Shown in pieces: positions 33,535-41,467 of a stretch of DNA of 41,467 nucleotides. This stretch comes from Calditrichia bacterium (GTDB taxonomy: Bacteria; Calditrichota; Calditrichia; RBG-13-44-9; J075). The stretch covers positions 1 to 41,467 of the forward strand of contig JANQQU010000031.1 of the NCBI GenBank assembly GCA_028284905.1, in the 5' to 3' direction. The notes beneath the pieces are model-generated. The model was not told where the DNA came from. It did not search any database and worked only from the letters and a program-made list of their open reading frames with translations. Within the stretch, counting starts at the first letter, position 1. Each line of letters opens with the position of its first letter. Both the position numbers and the translations under genes were made by a program.

Positions 33535-33900
33535 TCAGAAGGAAAGCGTTGCTGCGCCTTGCTTGATTGCTTCGTGCATCGGGGTGGAGCCGACAATTAC
33601 TACCCCATCCAGCAGGTCATTATCGGAAAGCCCACGCACTTTTGCGCAGGGAGGGCAGACCAGTATTCTGCCTTCATCGAGCACCTTCTGGATCATTTCC
33701 AGCATCGGAGGATCGAGCGGGTTCAAGTGAGCAGCATCCGCTGCGCCTTTTCTCACCCAATCCACACCGGAACTGGTTAGGAATACGGTTAAATCCAGAT
33801 CGTTGTTGATAGCGCCGTTCGCGATGCTCCAGGCCACTGAAGAACGTTCGTCGTCTAAACCACGGGTCAGCATAATGACTAATTTTTTCCTGGTTTCCAT
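33535..33900 (-). CDS. DsrE-family protein
   Basis: This small cytoplasmic protein of 121 residues has the DsrE/DsrF-like fold: KLVIMLTRGLDDERSS at the N-terminus, LTVFLTSSGVDWV, and a Cys pair in RILVCPPCAKVRG near residue 80, which may be a sulfur- or thiol-relay site as in DsrE/TusD relatives. An earlier in-frame ATG at 33915 exists, but GGGAG lies 10 nt upstream of ATG 33900, which begins METRKK. It is followed across the shared terminator by a convergent gene and preceded on the same strand by an unrecognised gene 45 bp away, possibly one transcript. Confidence 0.8.
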   Translation of the reverse strand: METRKKLVIMLTRGLDDERSSVAWSIANGAINNDLDLTVFLTSSGVDWVRKGAADAAHLNPLDPPMLEMIQKVLDEGRILVCPPCAKVRGLSDNDLLDGVVIVGSTPMHEAIKQGAATLSF

Positions 33901-33945
33901 TTTTAAATCTCCCATAAGATAAAGTTTGATAGTATTGATAATAGA

Positions 33946-34452
33946 TTAGTTGAACATTAGTACTGCTACTTCCTGGTTGCCCTGCACCCTGGCGAGGTTT
34001 TCATATATGAAAGTTTCATTTTCTATCAGGCTGATCCAGTCGGATCCCCATTTTGTCAGTAAATATTGGGTATCAATCCCTTCCCGCAGGTAGAACCAAA
34101 ATACCCGGGTGGCGGCATCGTTTTCTTCGCAGAAGACAATCTCATAATCCGTCGAAATCAGTTCGAGGTGACGCCGTTGGATACGGGCCCATTTGATGGT
34201 TCGCCAATCGACATGGAAATGAACCGCCGGTTCTCCGCGTAAATCGGCGAGCCCGGCCTCTTTCAAAGCCAGCATGGTTTCGTCGCTGTTTTCCAAGACG
34301 GACGACCAGTGTTTGTCAAACAAGGTAAATGCACCGTGGATGTTGATTGAGAGCGTCTCGGTTCTTTTCGTGGTTAAAGCTATTTCATTCAGTTTAGAGA
34401 TGTCCGCGAAAAATTCGCGTTGCGCCTGGTTTGCTAAGGATCTTGATGGCAT
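33946..34452 (-). CDS. hypothetical protein (unrecognised)
   Basis: This is a 168-residue soluble protein with no signal peptide or membrane segment and no motif I can name. Its middle is rich in Trp, His and Arg (AVHFHVDWRTIKWARIQRRH), and the C-terminal half has aromatic clusters such as FWFYLREG and WGSDWISLIEN. GGAGAAG precedes the ATG at a good distance, and codon use resembles its neighbours, so it looks like a real gene. It shares strand and close spacing with the DsrE-like gene, suggesting joint expression. Confidence 0.7.
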   Translation of the reverse strand: MPSRSLANQAQREFFADISKLNEIALTTKRTETLSINIHGAFTLFDKHWSSVLENSDETMLALKEAGLADLRGEPAVHFHVDWRTIKWARIQRRHLELISTDYEIVFCEENDAATRVFWFYLREGIDTQYLLTKWGSDWISLIENETFIYENLARVQGNQEVAVLMFN

Positions 34453-34983
34453 TTTCTTCTCCGGTCTTTCTTGTCGTAACTTTTTGCTACTCGTTTTATT
34501 GTTGTTGCTGATTTCAAGATAGAAGAAGAGAAGTGGGAAGTCTTTCGTATATGTTGCAAAGGTTTTCGGAAATGTTACATTTTTCGTTGAAAATGCTGTT
34601 TTAGATGAGCCAGGCGTTTTCGAAGGTTAATTATGATGAGTATTCAAAACTGTGTAATGGCTTCAATTTTCCATTCAACTTGACTTTCTACATAGTAAGC
34701 TCAGGACGAATGGAGGTGAATAACTCGTTTTGAAAATTAGTTTTATAGGAATAAACGATGATATTTTAATGCGTTTTTGATTTTTTCGTCAAAATAGATT
34801 TTTTAGACAGTTTCTGGAGTTGGGTAATGAGTAAGAAAGAGCAGGTGAGTACATGTAGAAGCCGCTCATAACCGGTATTTTTAAATTGGATATAAATAAA
34901 AAAATACGTAAGGTCTTAGAACTATCAAATATTGCAAAAGCTGCATTTTCCTGTGCGAATATCAACTGAGGAAAATTAGAAGT
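34453..34983. other. 531-bp intergenic region
   Basis: It is AT-rich, lies between divergent genes, and holds no ORF longer than about 15 codons with a good start. Promoters for both neighbours must lie here, but I see no convincing -35/-10 pair. No palindromic or heptamer repeat was found. Confidence 0.6.
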
Positions 34984-35739
34984 ATGACCACGAAAGCCTG
35001 GTATTCAATCGGAATTTTCATTGCCGGTCTCCTTATCGAAATATTCCTGTTTACCCTTTTTCCCGATGCCGGTCTGGGGCAGCTATTTACGATTCCAATC
35101 ATGATTTTTATTAGCGGTGCGCTTGCTGCCGCATTCTATTTCCTGGCGACAAAGGTTACCGGGAATGGGCTGCGGATCCTTGCCTTTATCGCCGCAATTT
35201 TTCTGATATTCTTTATCGCCTATAACATTCACCCTTCCCAGGAAAGCGATCGAACGCTTCAAAGTGAAGTCGCCACCGCCCTGGATAGCTATTCAAATTA
35301 CGATGCGCTGACGTACGCCGACATTTTTGAGATCAACCATCCCTATGCGAGGAACGCAAAACGGATTGCCGCCATCCATAAATTTCGCGATCAATTACCG
35401 GATTCCGCCTTCAAATTGGAATACCATAAGTTTGATGCAAATTATGAATTCGTCTTCCGGAAAGAATTCTACCTGGCCTTTAAGGGCGGAGAAGTTCAAT
35501 CGAACCGGGCAGCACTTTCCCTGCAACAATCTTTAGCAGACACACTCTTTTTTGCCGACACCTTAAATTCACAACCTCTCTTGTTTGCGATCTACCCACG
35601 GCAGGAATATCATCGTAAAGCTGTGGAAATACGTGAGCACATGGATGCCGAGGTGAAAATCTTTTCCCGGGAAATATCCCTGCAGCCGATCGGCACTATG
35701 CATCGCTGGTATTATTCCCTGCTCAACCTCATGAAATAG
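34984..35739 (+). CDS. hypothetical membrane protein
   Basis: This is a 251-residue protein. The first 85 residues contain three hydrophobic segments (WYSIGIFIAGLLIEIFLF, then one at IPIMIFISGALAAAFYF and one at ILAFIAAIFLIFFIAY). The remaining 165 residues form a soluble domain with a two-part repeat of phrases like FRKEFYLAFKGGE and IYPRQEYHRK. I do not recognise the family. It ends 11 bp before the metallo-beta-lactamase lipoprotein gene, and the two are probably co-transcribed. GAGGAAAA lies upstream of the ATG. Confidence 0.75.
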   Translation: MTTKAWYSIGIFIAGLLIEIFLFTLFPDAGLGQLFTIPIMIFISGALAAAFYFLATKVTGNGLRILAFIAAIFLIFFIAYNIHPSQESDRTLQSEVATALDSYSNYDALTYADIFEINHPYARNAKRIAAIHKFRDQLPDSAFKLEYHKFDANYEFVFRKEFYLAFKGGEVQSNRAALSLQQSLADTLFFADTLNSQPLLFAIYPRQEYHRKAVEIREHMDAEVKIFSREISLQPIGTMHRWYYSLLNLMK

Positions 35740-35750
35740 CCGGAGTTTCA

Positions 35751-36596
35751 ATGAAGCGGATTTGCCTGACTTTTATTTCGGCCGTATTTATCATCACCGG
35801 CTGTGCTTCAGATGTCCCGCAGAAAACATCGCTCAAGCTTTATGTTCTCAATGGCGGTCGCTTAAATTTTGACACATTGGCACCTTTCTTTGGCATCGCC
35901 GATGATGAAACTGCGGTGCGGGATATGATCGTGCCCTCCTATCTTATTGTTCACGAAAAAGGGATGTTGCTTTGGGAAGGAGGTCTGCCCTCCACCCTGG
36001 CAGATAGTGCCGGCTGGCAGGAGATGAGCGGTGGCTGGCGAATGCGCCTGGATACGACCATCTCGGAGCAATTAAAACCGTTGGATATATCGCTGGATGA
36101 TATCGATTACATGGCATTTTCCCATTTTCATTTCGATCATGTCGGCATTGCCAATGAAGTAAAAAATGCCAGGCCAATTCTCCGCAATATCCAATATGAA
36201 ACAGCCTTTGCGGATAGCGTCACCGTGCCGGGATTTTCCCCGGAACTTTATAATGCCCTGGACCGGCCGGAGAAAATTATCATCGAAGGCGAATACGATG
36301 TTTTTGGCGATGGGCGCGTCCGCCTTATGCCAACGCCCGGCCATACACCGGGGCACCAGGTGCTTTTTCTTAACCTGGAAGAAACCGGCCCATTACTACT
36401 TTCCGGTGATCTTTTTGTGCTTCGTGTCGGGAGGGAAAAGGGGCGCACCTTAACCTGTGATATGGATACCACCACCAGCCGGCAATCGATGACGCAAATC
36501 GAAGCACTGCTCGAAACAACTGGGGCCAGCCTATGGATCGGCCATGATTATGAGCATTACCAGCAATTGAAGAAACCGCCGCTGTTTTATCAATAG
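35751..36596 (+). CDS. metallo-beta-lactamase-fold lipoprotein (lactonase-like)
   Basis: This is a 281-residue predicted lipoprotein (ITGCASD, lipobox near residue 18) with an MBL fold. Zinc ligands are visible: SHFHFDH near residues 124-130 (HxHxDH), TPGHTPGH near residue 199, SGDL near residue 219 and a late IGHDYEH. The general layout resembles AHL-lactonase-type (AttM/AiiA) enzymes, so an ester or lactone substrate is plausible, but many activities occur in this fold. CGGAG lies 5 nt before the ATG. The lipid anchor puts the enzyme outside the cytoplasm, which is uncommon for lactonases of this branch. Confidence 0.87.
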   Translation: MKRICLTFISAVFIITGCASDVPQKTSLKLYVLNGGRLNFDTLAPFFGIADDETAVRDMIVPSYLIVHEKGMLLWEGGLPSTLADSAGWQEMSGGWRMRLDTTISEQLKPLDISLDDIDYMAFSHFHFDHVGIANEVKNARPILRNIQYETAFADSVTVPGFSPELYNALDRPEKIIIEGEYDVFGDGRVRLMPTPGHTPGHQVLFLNLEETGPLLLSGDLFVLRVGREKGRTLTCDMDTTTSRQSMTQIEALLETTGASLWIGHDYEHYQQLKKPPLFYQ

Positions 36597-36652
36597 TTTT
36601 TATACTAATTGAGATGACGAAATGAAATGAAGCGACGTCGATGGAAGTACTG

Positions 36653-37354
36653 ATGAAAAAGATGAAATTTGAGAATTGGACACAATACGGATTTGAATTT
36701 TTGTCAATTTTTATTGCTGTTATTTCTGCATTTGCCTTGAATAATTGGAATGAAAACAGAAGAGACGCGCATTCCGAAAACAAAATTCTTATAGAAATAT
36801 CCAATGGACTGGAAAAAGACCTGGAAGATATCAAGTTGAATAAAGGTGGGCATGAGTCCGGAATTATTGCCTGCAACTATTTCCGGGAAGCATTTGCCGG
36901 GAAAGAAGTAAAAGTAGATTCATTGATGATTCATTACTTCAATCTTACCCGCGATTTTGTATCCATTCAAAATATCGCCGGATATGAAACATTGAAATCC
37001 AGAGGATTGGAGTTGATTAATAATGATTCCTTAAGACTTAAAATAATCTCTCTGTACGAATACGATTATAACATTTTGCGCAAATTGGAAGAGGAATATT
37101 CTGAGATGCAATTCCAGGAGAGTTATTTTAAAGAAATTAACGAATCACTCGCGCCGCATTTTAAAATAGATGAAAACGGAATGATTATTGGGATCGATCT
37201 GCCGCTTAAATTACCGGCTAGAGAACGAAAAGTGCTCATGTTGTATTTATGGAAAATTCAATCCAATAGAATGTTTATCCTGCAATTTTATGACGAAGTT
37301 AAAAAGAAAATAAAAGATGTCAGAGAAAATATTGAGAATGAAATAAGCCATTAA
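36653..37354 (+). CDS. DUF6090-like membrane-anchored protein
   Basis: This is a 233-residue protein with one N-terminal membrane segment that ends in the phrase FALNNWNENRR, typical of the Bacteroidota-wide DUF6090 group, followed by a long mostly helical domain rich in Glu, Lys and Leu (IISLYEYDYNILRKLEEEY). Function is unknown in the family. ATG 36641 is also possible, but GGAAG lies 5 nt before ATG 36653. Base composition here is more AT-rich than in the upstream genes. It converges on the beta-lactamase-family gene 77 bp away. Confidence 0.78.
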   Translation: MKKMKFENWTQYGFEFLSIFIAVISAFALNNWNENRRDAHSENKILIEISNGLEKDLEDIKLNKGGHESGIIACNYFREAFAGKEVKVDSLMIHYFNLTRDFVSIQNIAGYETLKSRGLELINNDSLRLKIISLYEYDYNILRKLEEEYSEMQFQESYFKEINESLAPHFKIDENGMIIGIDLPLKLPARERKVLMLYLWKIQSNRMFILQFYDEVKKKIKDVRENIENEISH

Positions 37355-37431
37355 TTATACACTTGATAATAAATCTTGACTTAATATTGAATCCCGGCAT
37401 ATGAGCAAAATATGGTAAGTTGATTTCTAAT

Positions 37432-38727
37432 CTATTTTTCACGCTTCCAAAATTGCTTATACAATGCACCACGAAACTTGTCATTCATTTCATAACCGGG
37501 TGCGCGAACTGCATTATTTTGGGACATGATTAGTCCCACAAAATTACGTTTGGGATCCGCCCAAAAGTAAGTGCACTCATAACCCCCGCCAATCCATAGC
37601 CCGGCTTCCCCTTGTTCTTTTATCCGCATAGAATCACCGCTGATCCAAAGGTTATATCCATTATATCCATAAGGACTGTCCAGTTGGGTATGCGGAGAAT
37701 AAATCTCCTCAACGGTTTCTTCTTCTAAAAATCGATAACCGTTCAATTCCCCTTTTTGTAACAACATTCTTACAAAATCTGCATAGCCATCAGCCGTTCC
37801 TACCATTCCTTCTCCGCCTAAATACAATTGACGGGCTAATGCATATTCAGGGACATCAGGGCCGAAAATATCCAACTCACCCCTGGCAGCTATTCGTAAA
37901 ATTGAATCCCTGCCAGTAAACTTCGGGAAAAGCTTTTCATTGGCAGGCAGCCCGTATTGTAAACCCTTAATCTTCATTGGATCAGTCACCCGCTCAGCAA
38001 CTAATTGCTTCAGGCTCTTACCTGTTGCTCTTTCTGCTACTATGCCTAATACAGTGGTGTTGGTCCCATAAAAATAATCAGTTCCGGGATGTTGGATTAG
38101 GGGTAATTTTGACATTCTGTTTATCAGCTCATCAGTGTTTTTTGCCATCGGTAAGTTTTGCTCAGCCATCATGGAATCCAAACAAGGATATCCTGTGGTC
38201 GCATAATAAAATCCGGCTTGATGATTAATGAGATGAAGGACAGTCATTATAGAATCATTTGGCACCAATTGAATAGGACATGCAGAATCTCTATTGCCCC
38301 ATCCATATTCTGTTAAACTTTTTCCGGTATTTGAAACGGCCACTTCCAGATTTTCAAATTCGGGAATATATTTTGAAACGGGATCATCCAACTTTAGAAT
38401 GCCATCTTCAATTAAATCCAGGGCAACAGATATCGTTACTATTTTACTCATCGACCAAATTCGCAGCCATGTATCTCCATTTACCTTTGTATTCGGTAAT
38501 AGCGCTTCATTGACGGAACTATGTTCGTAAATCACGTTGCCATCCAAATCTTCTAATCGGGCATAGACAAATGGATAAAACCCTTCCTCCACATAATGAT
38601 TTAAAACATTATCCAATTCATCCGGGTCGGCAATTGCCAAAACAGGTGCTGTATCATTTGTTGAGCAAGAAAAAGCGGCAACAATTAAAAAAAGTGAAAA
38701 AACAAAATGGAGAATATTTCTTTGCAT
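37432..38727 (-). CDS. serine beta-lactamase-family (class C-like) hydrolase lipoprotein
   Basis: This is a 431-residue lipoprotein (VAAFSCSTND, lipobox near residue 21) of the beta-lactamase/transpeptidase-like fold. The nucleophile motif SxxK is SMSK near residue 92; YFYGTN near residue 218 is a plausible second motif, and the C-terminal IGGGYECT region occupies the third-motif place. Such proteins are often esterases or D-aminopeptidases rather than antibiotic-degrading enzymes, and nothing here indicates resistance. It is a single gene facing the DUF6090-like gene. The composition is more AT-rich than the sugar locus. The upstream gap 38728-38936 shows no clear element. Confidence 0.88.
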   Translation of the reverse strand: MQRNILHFVFSLFLIVAAFSCSTNDTAPVLAIADPDELDNVLNHYVEEGFYPFVYARLEDLDGNVIYEHSSVNEALLPNTKVNGDTWLRIWSMSKIVTISVALDLIEDGILKLDDPVSKYIPEFENLEVAVSNTGKSLTEYGWGNRDSACPIQLVPNDSIMTVLHLINHQAGFYYATTGYPCLDSMMAEQNLPMAKNTDELINRMSKLPLIQHPGTDYFYGTNTTVLGIVAERATGKSLKQLVAERVTDPMKIKGLQYGLPANEKLFPKFTGRDSILRIAARGELDIFGPDVPEYALARQLYLGGEGMVGTADGYADFVRMLLQKGELNGYRFLEEETVEEIYSPHTQLDSPYGYNGYNLWISGDSMRIKEQGEAGLWIGGGYECTYFWADPKRNFVGLIMSQNNAVRAPGYEMNDKFRGALYKQFWKREK

Positions 38728-38936
38728 GGCTCTTCCTCTTTATTTTTTGGGATGAAGATAGACGTTATAAGCCAGAATATCAAGATCCCTGCATTCTTTA
38801 GCTGCTCTAAAAACCGATTACGCCTAAAATTTATTTGATTCTTTTTGTGGTATTGTCTATGATAACAAATACTGATATTCACGCAATGTAAGTTATGAGT
38901 TTCAACAACCGCCGAAATTAGGGGATGGATTTAGGC

Positions 38937-40025
38937 ATGTTGAAAAAACTGCTGCTTTCTATATTTATCGCTTTGAGCGCCCTTTACCTGAGCAATTGCC
39001 AGGAACCCGGGGAAAACTACGTTTGCCCACCCTGCGACTTACCCTGTGATAGTCTGACATTCATAGCATCCGGCGATTGTCCGAACTGTAATATGCCCCT
39101 TGTTGTGAAAACACAAATGGAGCTGGTGGTAGATGATGTTGTCATTCATCCCGGACCGGGAAAATTTCTGATCTCCGGTGGGAAGGGGCATGTTGAGAAA
39201 ATTATTACAGTCTATTTTAACCGGCCGCTGAATTTTACGTCCCAATCGAAAATCTTGCTGGTGCTTCCCGGGGCGGGACGCAATGGAAATGACTACCGCG
39301 ATGCCTGGCAAGCTGCTTCGGAAAAATATAATGTATTGGTGCTTTCCCCCTCGTATCCCGAAAAAAGTTATGATTTTGGCGCTTACCACATGGGCGGGCT
39401 GCTTTATGATTTCAATCTTAAGGAAAGTGTTACTTTCTCGGAAAACACCAACGAAGTTTTTCTCGATGAAGATAAACTGTCTTTCAAGATAAATCCGGAT
39501 AAACAAAGCTGGCTGTTTAACGATTTTGAGCGAATTTTTGATGCAGCGGTGCAGGCGACAGCTTCCCGGCAAATCAGCTATGATCTCTTCGGACATTCCG
39601 CTGGTGGGCAGATTCTCCATCGATTTACCCTGTTTGGTGATAGCTCTCGTGCGGCTAAAATCGTTGCAGCCAATACCGGTTTTTACACATTGCCCGATTC
39701 CGCACTGCCATTGCCTTTTGGGGTGAAAGGGACTGGCACCACAGATGAAAAGCTGGTTACAGCTTTTCAAAAGCAGTTAGTCGTTTTTCTCGGAGAAGCT
39801 GATAACCAGGATGAAACCCGTGGGTTTTTATTGCGCTCTTCCAGTGCGGATGAACAAGGGGGACACCGCTTGGCGCGCGGCGAATTCTTTTATCAATATT
39901 CAGTACAACAGGCAAAAGCATTAGCTGCGGATTTTCAATGGCGATTGATTAAAATACCCGGTATCGGACATGACTATCGGAAAATGAGCGCTGCCGCCGC
40001 CGAATTTCTATACGGGAATAATTAG
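38937..40025 (+). CDS. lipoprotein with heavy-metal-binding-like motif and alpha/beta-hydrolase domain
   Basis: This is a 362-residue lipoprotein. After the signal (LSNC near residue 22) comes a short Cys-rich segment, YVCPPCDLPCD then GDCPNCNMPLV, resembling the heavy-metal-binding or zinc-ribbon domain found in metal-efflux proteins. The rest is an esterase-like alpha/beta hydrolase: ILLVLPGAGRNGNDY (oxyanion region near residue 108), nucleophile in FGHSAGGQ near residue 220 and a final His in PGIGHDYRK near residue 345. The natural substrate is unknown. ATG 38925 is an alternative start. The fusion of the two modules is uncommon. Confidence 0.82.
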   Translation: MLKKLLLSIFIALSALYLSNCQEPGENYVCPPCDLPCDSLTFIASGDCPNCNMPLVVKTQMELVVDDVVIHPGPGKFLISGGKGHVEKIITVYFNRPLNFTSQSKILLVLPGAGRNGNDYRDAWQAASEKYNVLVLSPSYPEKSYDFGAYHMGGLLYDFNLKESVTFSENTNEVFLDEDKLSFKINPDKQSWLFNDFERIFDAAVQATASRQISYDLFGHSAGGQILHRFTLFGDSSRAAKIVAANTGFYTLPDSALPLPFGVKGTGTTDEKLVTAFQKQLVVFLGEADNQDETRGFLLRSSSADEQGGHRLARGEFFYQYSVQQAKALAADFQWRLIKIPGIGHDYRKMSAAAAEFLYGNN

Positions 40026-40122
40026 CCACAGATTTACACTGATTGACATAGATGCAAAAAACATTGAAATGTAATTTATAGATATAGTTTTAAATCTATG
40101 TGTATCTGTGAAATCCGTGGCT
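40024..40122. repeat. inverted repeat, AGCCACAGAT type
   Basis: AGCCACAGATTTACAC at the left and ATCTGTGAAATCCGTGGCT at the right are imperfect inverted copies, with ATAGAT/ATCTATG inner arms. Another fragment, AGCCACAGATAGAG, lies near 9616, so the element is dispersed. It fills most of the gap between the esterase-like and the deacetylase genes. Confidence 0.65.
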
Positions 40123-40186
40123 TAAAAAGCTGTTACAAAAATTAGCATAAAAAATGGATCAACGTATTGCAAAAGAAGGATGTCAA

Positions 40187-41092
40187 ATGAAGCAGCTTTT
40201 CGCTATTCTTTTCTTTCTGCTCCTGCCCGGAATTTTGTTCGCGCAGGAAATAGCTATTACTATCGACGATGCTCCGCGCAAAGATTCGAAACTGTTTAGC
40301 GGGGAGGAAAGAACGGCAAAATTGATCGAAAACCTGCAGCAAGCTGGCGTTAATGATGCGCTGTTTTTTGTAACCACAAAAAATATTGATTCCCTGTCCA
40401 GTAAGCGCCTGGAAGCATATACGGCTGCCGGATTCCACCTTGCCAATCATAGCCATAGTCATCTTTCGATCAACAGGGTTGAGCTTGATGCTTACCTGGC
40501 GGATATCGACCGGGCCCATGAGATTTTGACGCCGTTTGCTAACTTTCTGCCGTTTTTCCGTCATCCCTTTTTGCATCATGGCCGGCCACGGGAAGTGCGC
40601 AACAGTGTGCGCAGTCATATTAGAATACTCGGTTACGAAATTGGCTATGTTACGGTTGATAATTACGAATGGTACATGGATGCCCTGCTCCAGAAAGCGA
40701 TTGCCGATAGTAAACAGGTCGATTATGAAAAATTGAAGTCCATTTACGTGGAAGTGCTTTGGGAAGGCATCCAATTTTACGATGAGATCGCCCGGGAGCA
40801 GCTGGGGCGTTCTCCGAAACATGTGCTGCTGGTGCACGAGAACGACATAACCGCTTTATTCATTGGCGATCTCGTTCGCCACCTTCGTTCGCATGGCTGG
40901 CGTATCATTTCCCCGCAGGAGGCCTATAGCGATCCCATTGCGACGACCCTCCCGGATGTGTTGTTTAATGGGCAGGGGCGCGTCGCCGCCATCGCCCGCA
41001 GTAAGGGGCAGAAACCACGAGACTTGATTCACATTTCCGAAGATGAAGCATACCTGGATAAATTGTTCACCGAAAGGGCGGTTTTTCAATAA
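40187..41092 (+). CDS. polysaccharide deacetylase family protein, exported
   Basis: This is a 301-residue protein with a signal peptide ending at LFAQE (about residue 19) and a NodB-type deacetylase domain. The metal site is visible as TIDDAP near residue 25 (catalytic Asp pair) and NHSHSHLS near residue 88 (HxxxH), with a basic site in FFRHPFL near residue 125 and a late LLVHEN. It would remove acetyl (or similar) groups from a surface or environmental polysaccharide. The frame is open to 40154, but AGAAGGA 6 nt before ATG 40187 and the signal peptide set the start. Confidence 0.88.
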   Translation: MKQLFAILFFLLLPGILFAQEIAITIDDAPRKDSKLFSGEERTAKLIENLQQAGVNDALFFVTTKNIDSLSSKRLEAYTAAGFHLANHSHSHLSINRVELDAYLADIDRAHEILTPFANFLPFFRHPFLHHGRPREVRNSVRSHIRILGYEIGYVTVDNYEWYMDALLQKAIADSKQVDYEKLKSIYVEVLWEGIQFYDEIAREQLGRSPKHVLLVHENDITALFIGDLVRHLRSHGWRIISPQEAYSDPIATTLPDVLFNGQGRVAAIARSKGQKPRDLIHISEDEAYLDKLFTERAVFQ

Positions 41093-41127
41093 ATCTTTCG
41101 ACCGATGGATAAACAAATATTTCATCT

Positions 41128-41158
41128 CGTTCCCTTCCCGGCACCCGGGATGGGAACG
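41128..41158. repeat. hairpin element (CGTTCCC...GGGAACG)
   Basis: CGTTCCC (41128-41134) and GGGAACG (41152-41158) enclose an inner CCCGG/CCGGG stem. It is part of the cluster of hairpins that fills 41128-41409 downstream of the deacetylase gene. Confidence 0.65.
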
Positions 41159-41188
41159 TAGTTTCTCTCGAAACTCAGTTCTTCTTCT

Positions 41189-41371
41189 CGTCCCCAAACT
41201 CCAGTTTGGGGACGCAGTTATACTCGAAACTCTGTTTCGAGAGAGTTTTATGAAAAGTGTTTCTAAGAGGATAAATTCGAAGCAGAGTTTTTTGAATATG
41301 TCGATTGAATTAATTCACATTTTTTTTCGCTTGAAACAGAGTTTCAAGTATAACGCATTCCCAAACTGGAG
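41189..41371. repeat. REPIN-like inverted pair of REP elements
   Basis: The left copy (41189-41241) contains CGTCCCCAAACT/AGTTTGGGGACG and CTCGAAAC/GTTTCGAG hairpins. The right copy (41330-41371) is its inverse, with CTTGAAAC/GTTTCAAG and a CCCAAACTGGAG block. Over about 43 nt the two copies match with only a few changes, separated by about 90 bp. A further CCAGG-AAA-CCTGG hairpin is at 41397-41409. Two REPs in inverted orientation are the form moved by REP-associated tyrosine transposases. Confidence 0.75.
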
Positions 41372-41449
41372 AGACTGTGTAAAAAGTATTTGCAATCCAG
41401 GAAACCTGGTACTACCGTTTTACAGCTAAAAAAAGAATGTGGAGAGCTA

Positions 41450-41467
41450 ATGCATTACATAAAAGGC
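41450..41467 (+). CDS. possible 5' end of a truncated gene (RAYT-like start)
   Basis: GGAGAG at 41441-41446 is followed 3 nt later by ATG, opening the frame MHYIKG to the window edge. REP-associated (TnpA-REP/Y1) transposases often begin with phrases like MxYxxGxIYH, and this start lies next to a REPIN-like pair. Six codons cannot prove it. Confidence 0.3.

Overview
The window is a bacterial chromosome fragment of moderate G+C. Its best lineage marker is a secreted protein ending in a YPNPFNPST-type C-terminal sorting domain, as in Calditrichota, Ignavibacteriota, KSB1-like and other FCB-group bacteria with type IX secretion. A giant hybrid two-component sensor, many lipoproteins, a DUF6090-type protein and a planctomycete-style dehydrogenase/cytochrome c fusion fit that group. 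I cannot name the species. I found no rRNA, tRNA, CRISPR array or complete transposase; one transposase-like gene may begin at the extreme right edge.

Left part (1-19.4 kb). After a lone dehydrogenase-cytochrome lipoprotein and a small unknown lipoprotein comes a block that reads as one sugar-use locus. On the minus strand are lutABC (lactate oxidation), a CUT2-type sugar ABC importer (binding protein, double ATPase, permease) and, past a strong terminator, a DUF4838 glycosidase-like lipoprotein. Divergently on the plus strand are a UxaA-type sugar-acid dehydratase, an SDR, a fumarylacetoacetate-hydrolase-family enzyme, an L-fuconolactonase-like amidohydrolase, a second SDR and a galactokinase-like GHMP kinase. 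Together they fit the non-phosphorylating L-fucose (or L-rhamnose) route: sugar to lactone to aldonate to 2-keto-3-deoxyaldonate to 2,4-diketo-3-deoxyaldonate to pyruvate plus L-lactate, with LutABC oxidising the lactate made inside the cell.

Middle part (19.4-31.5 kb). A minus-strand group holds a DUF1801 protein, an exported RidA-like lipoprotein, a Tat-exported D-aminoacylase-like enzyme and a DinB-like protein. A plus-strand group holds a DASS (SLC13) anion symporter, a cNMP-binding-domain histidine kinase, a single-domain response regulator, a small membrane protein and a 1431-residue hybrid two-component regulator.

Right part (31.7-41.5 kb). An SBBP-repeat secreted protein, a DsrE-like protein, two unrecognised proteins, a metallo-beta-lactamase lipoprotein, a DUF6090-like protein, a serine beta-lactamase-family lipoprotein, a metal-binding-motif/esterase fusion and a polysaccharide deacetylase.

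The most unusual feature is repetitive DNA. At least six perfect-period heptanucleotide arrays of different sequence are scattered through the window. Several begin at the stop codon of the upstream gene and fill the spacer inside an operon, and one lies in frame inside the hybrid sensor gene, where it encodes a heptapeptide-repeat linker between kinase and receiver. There are also several families of dispersed palindromes, including a REPIN-like inverted pair just upstream of a start codon at the right edge.
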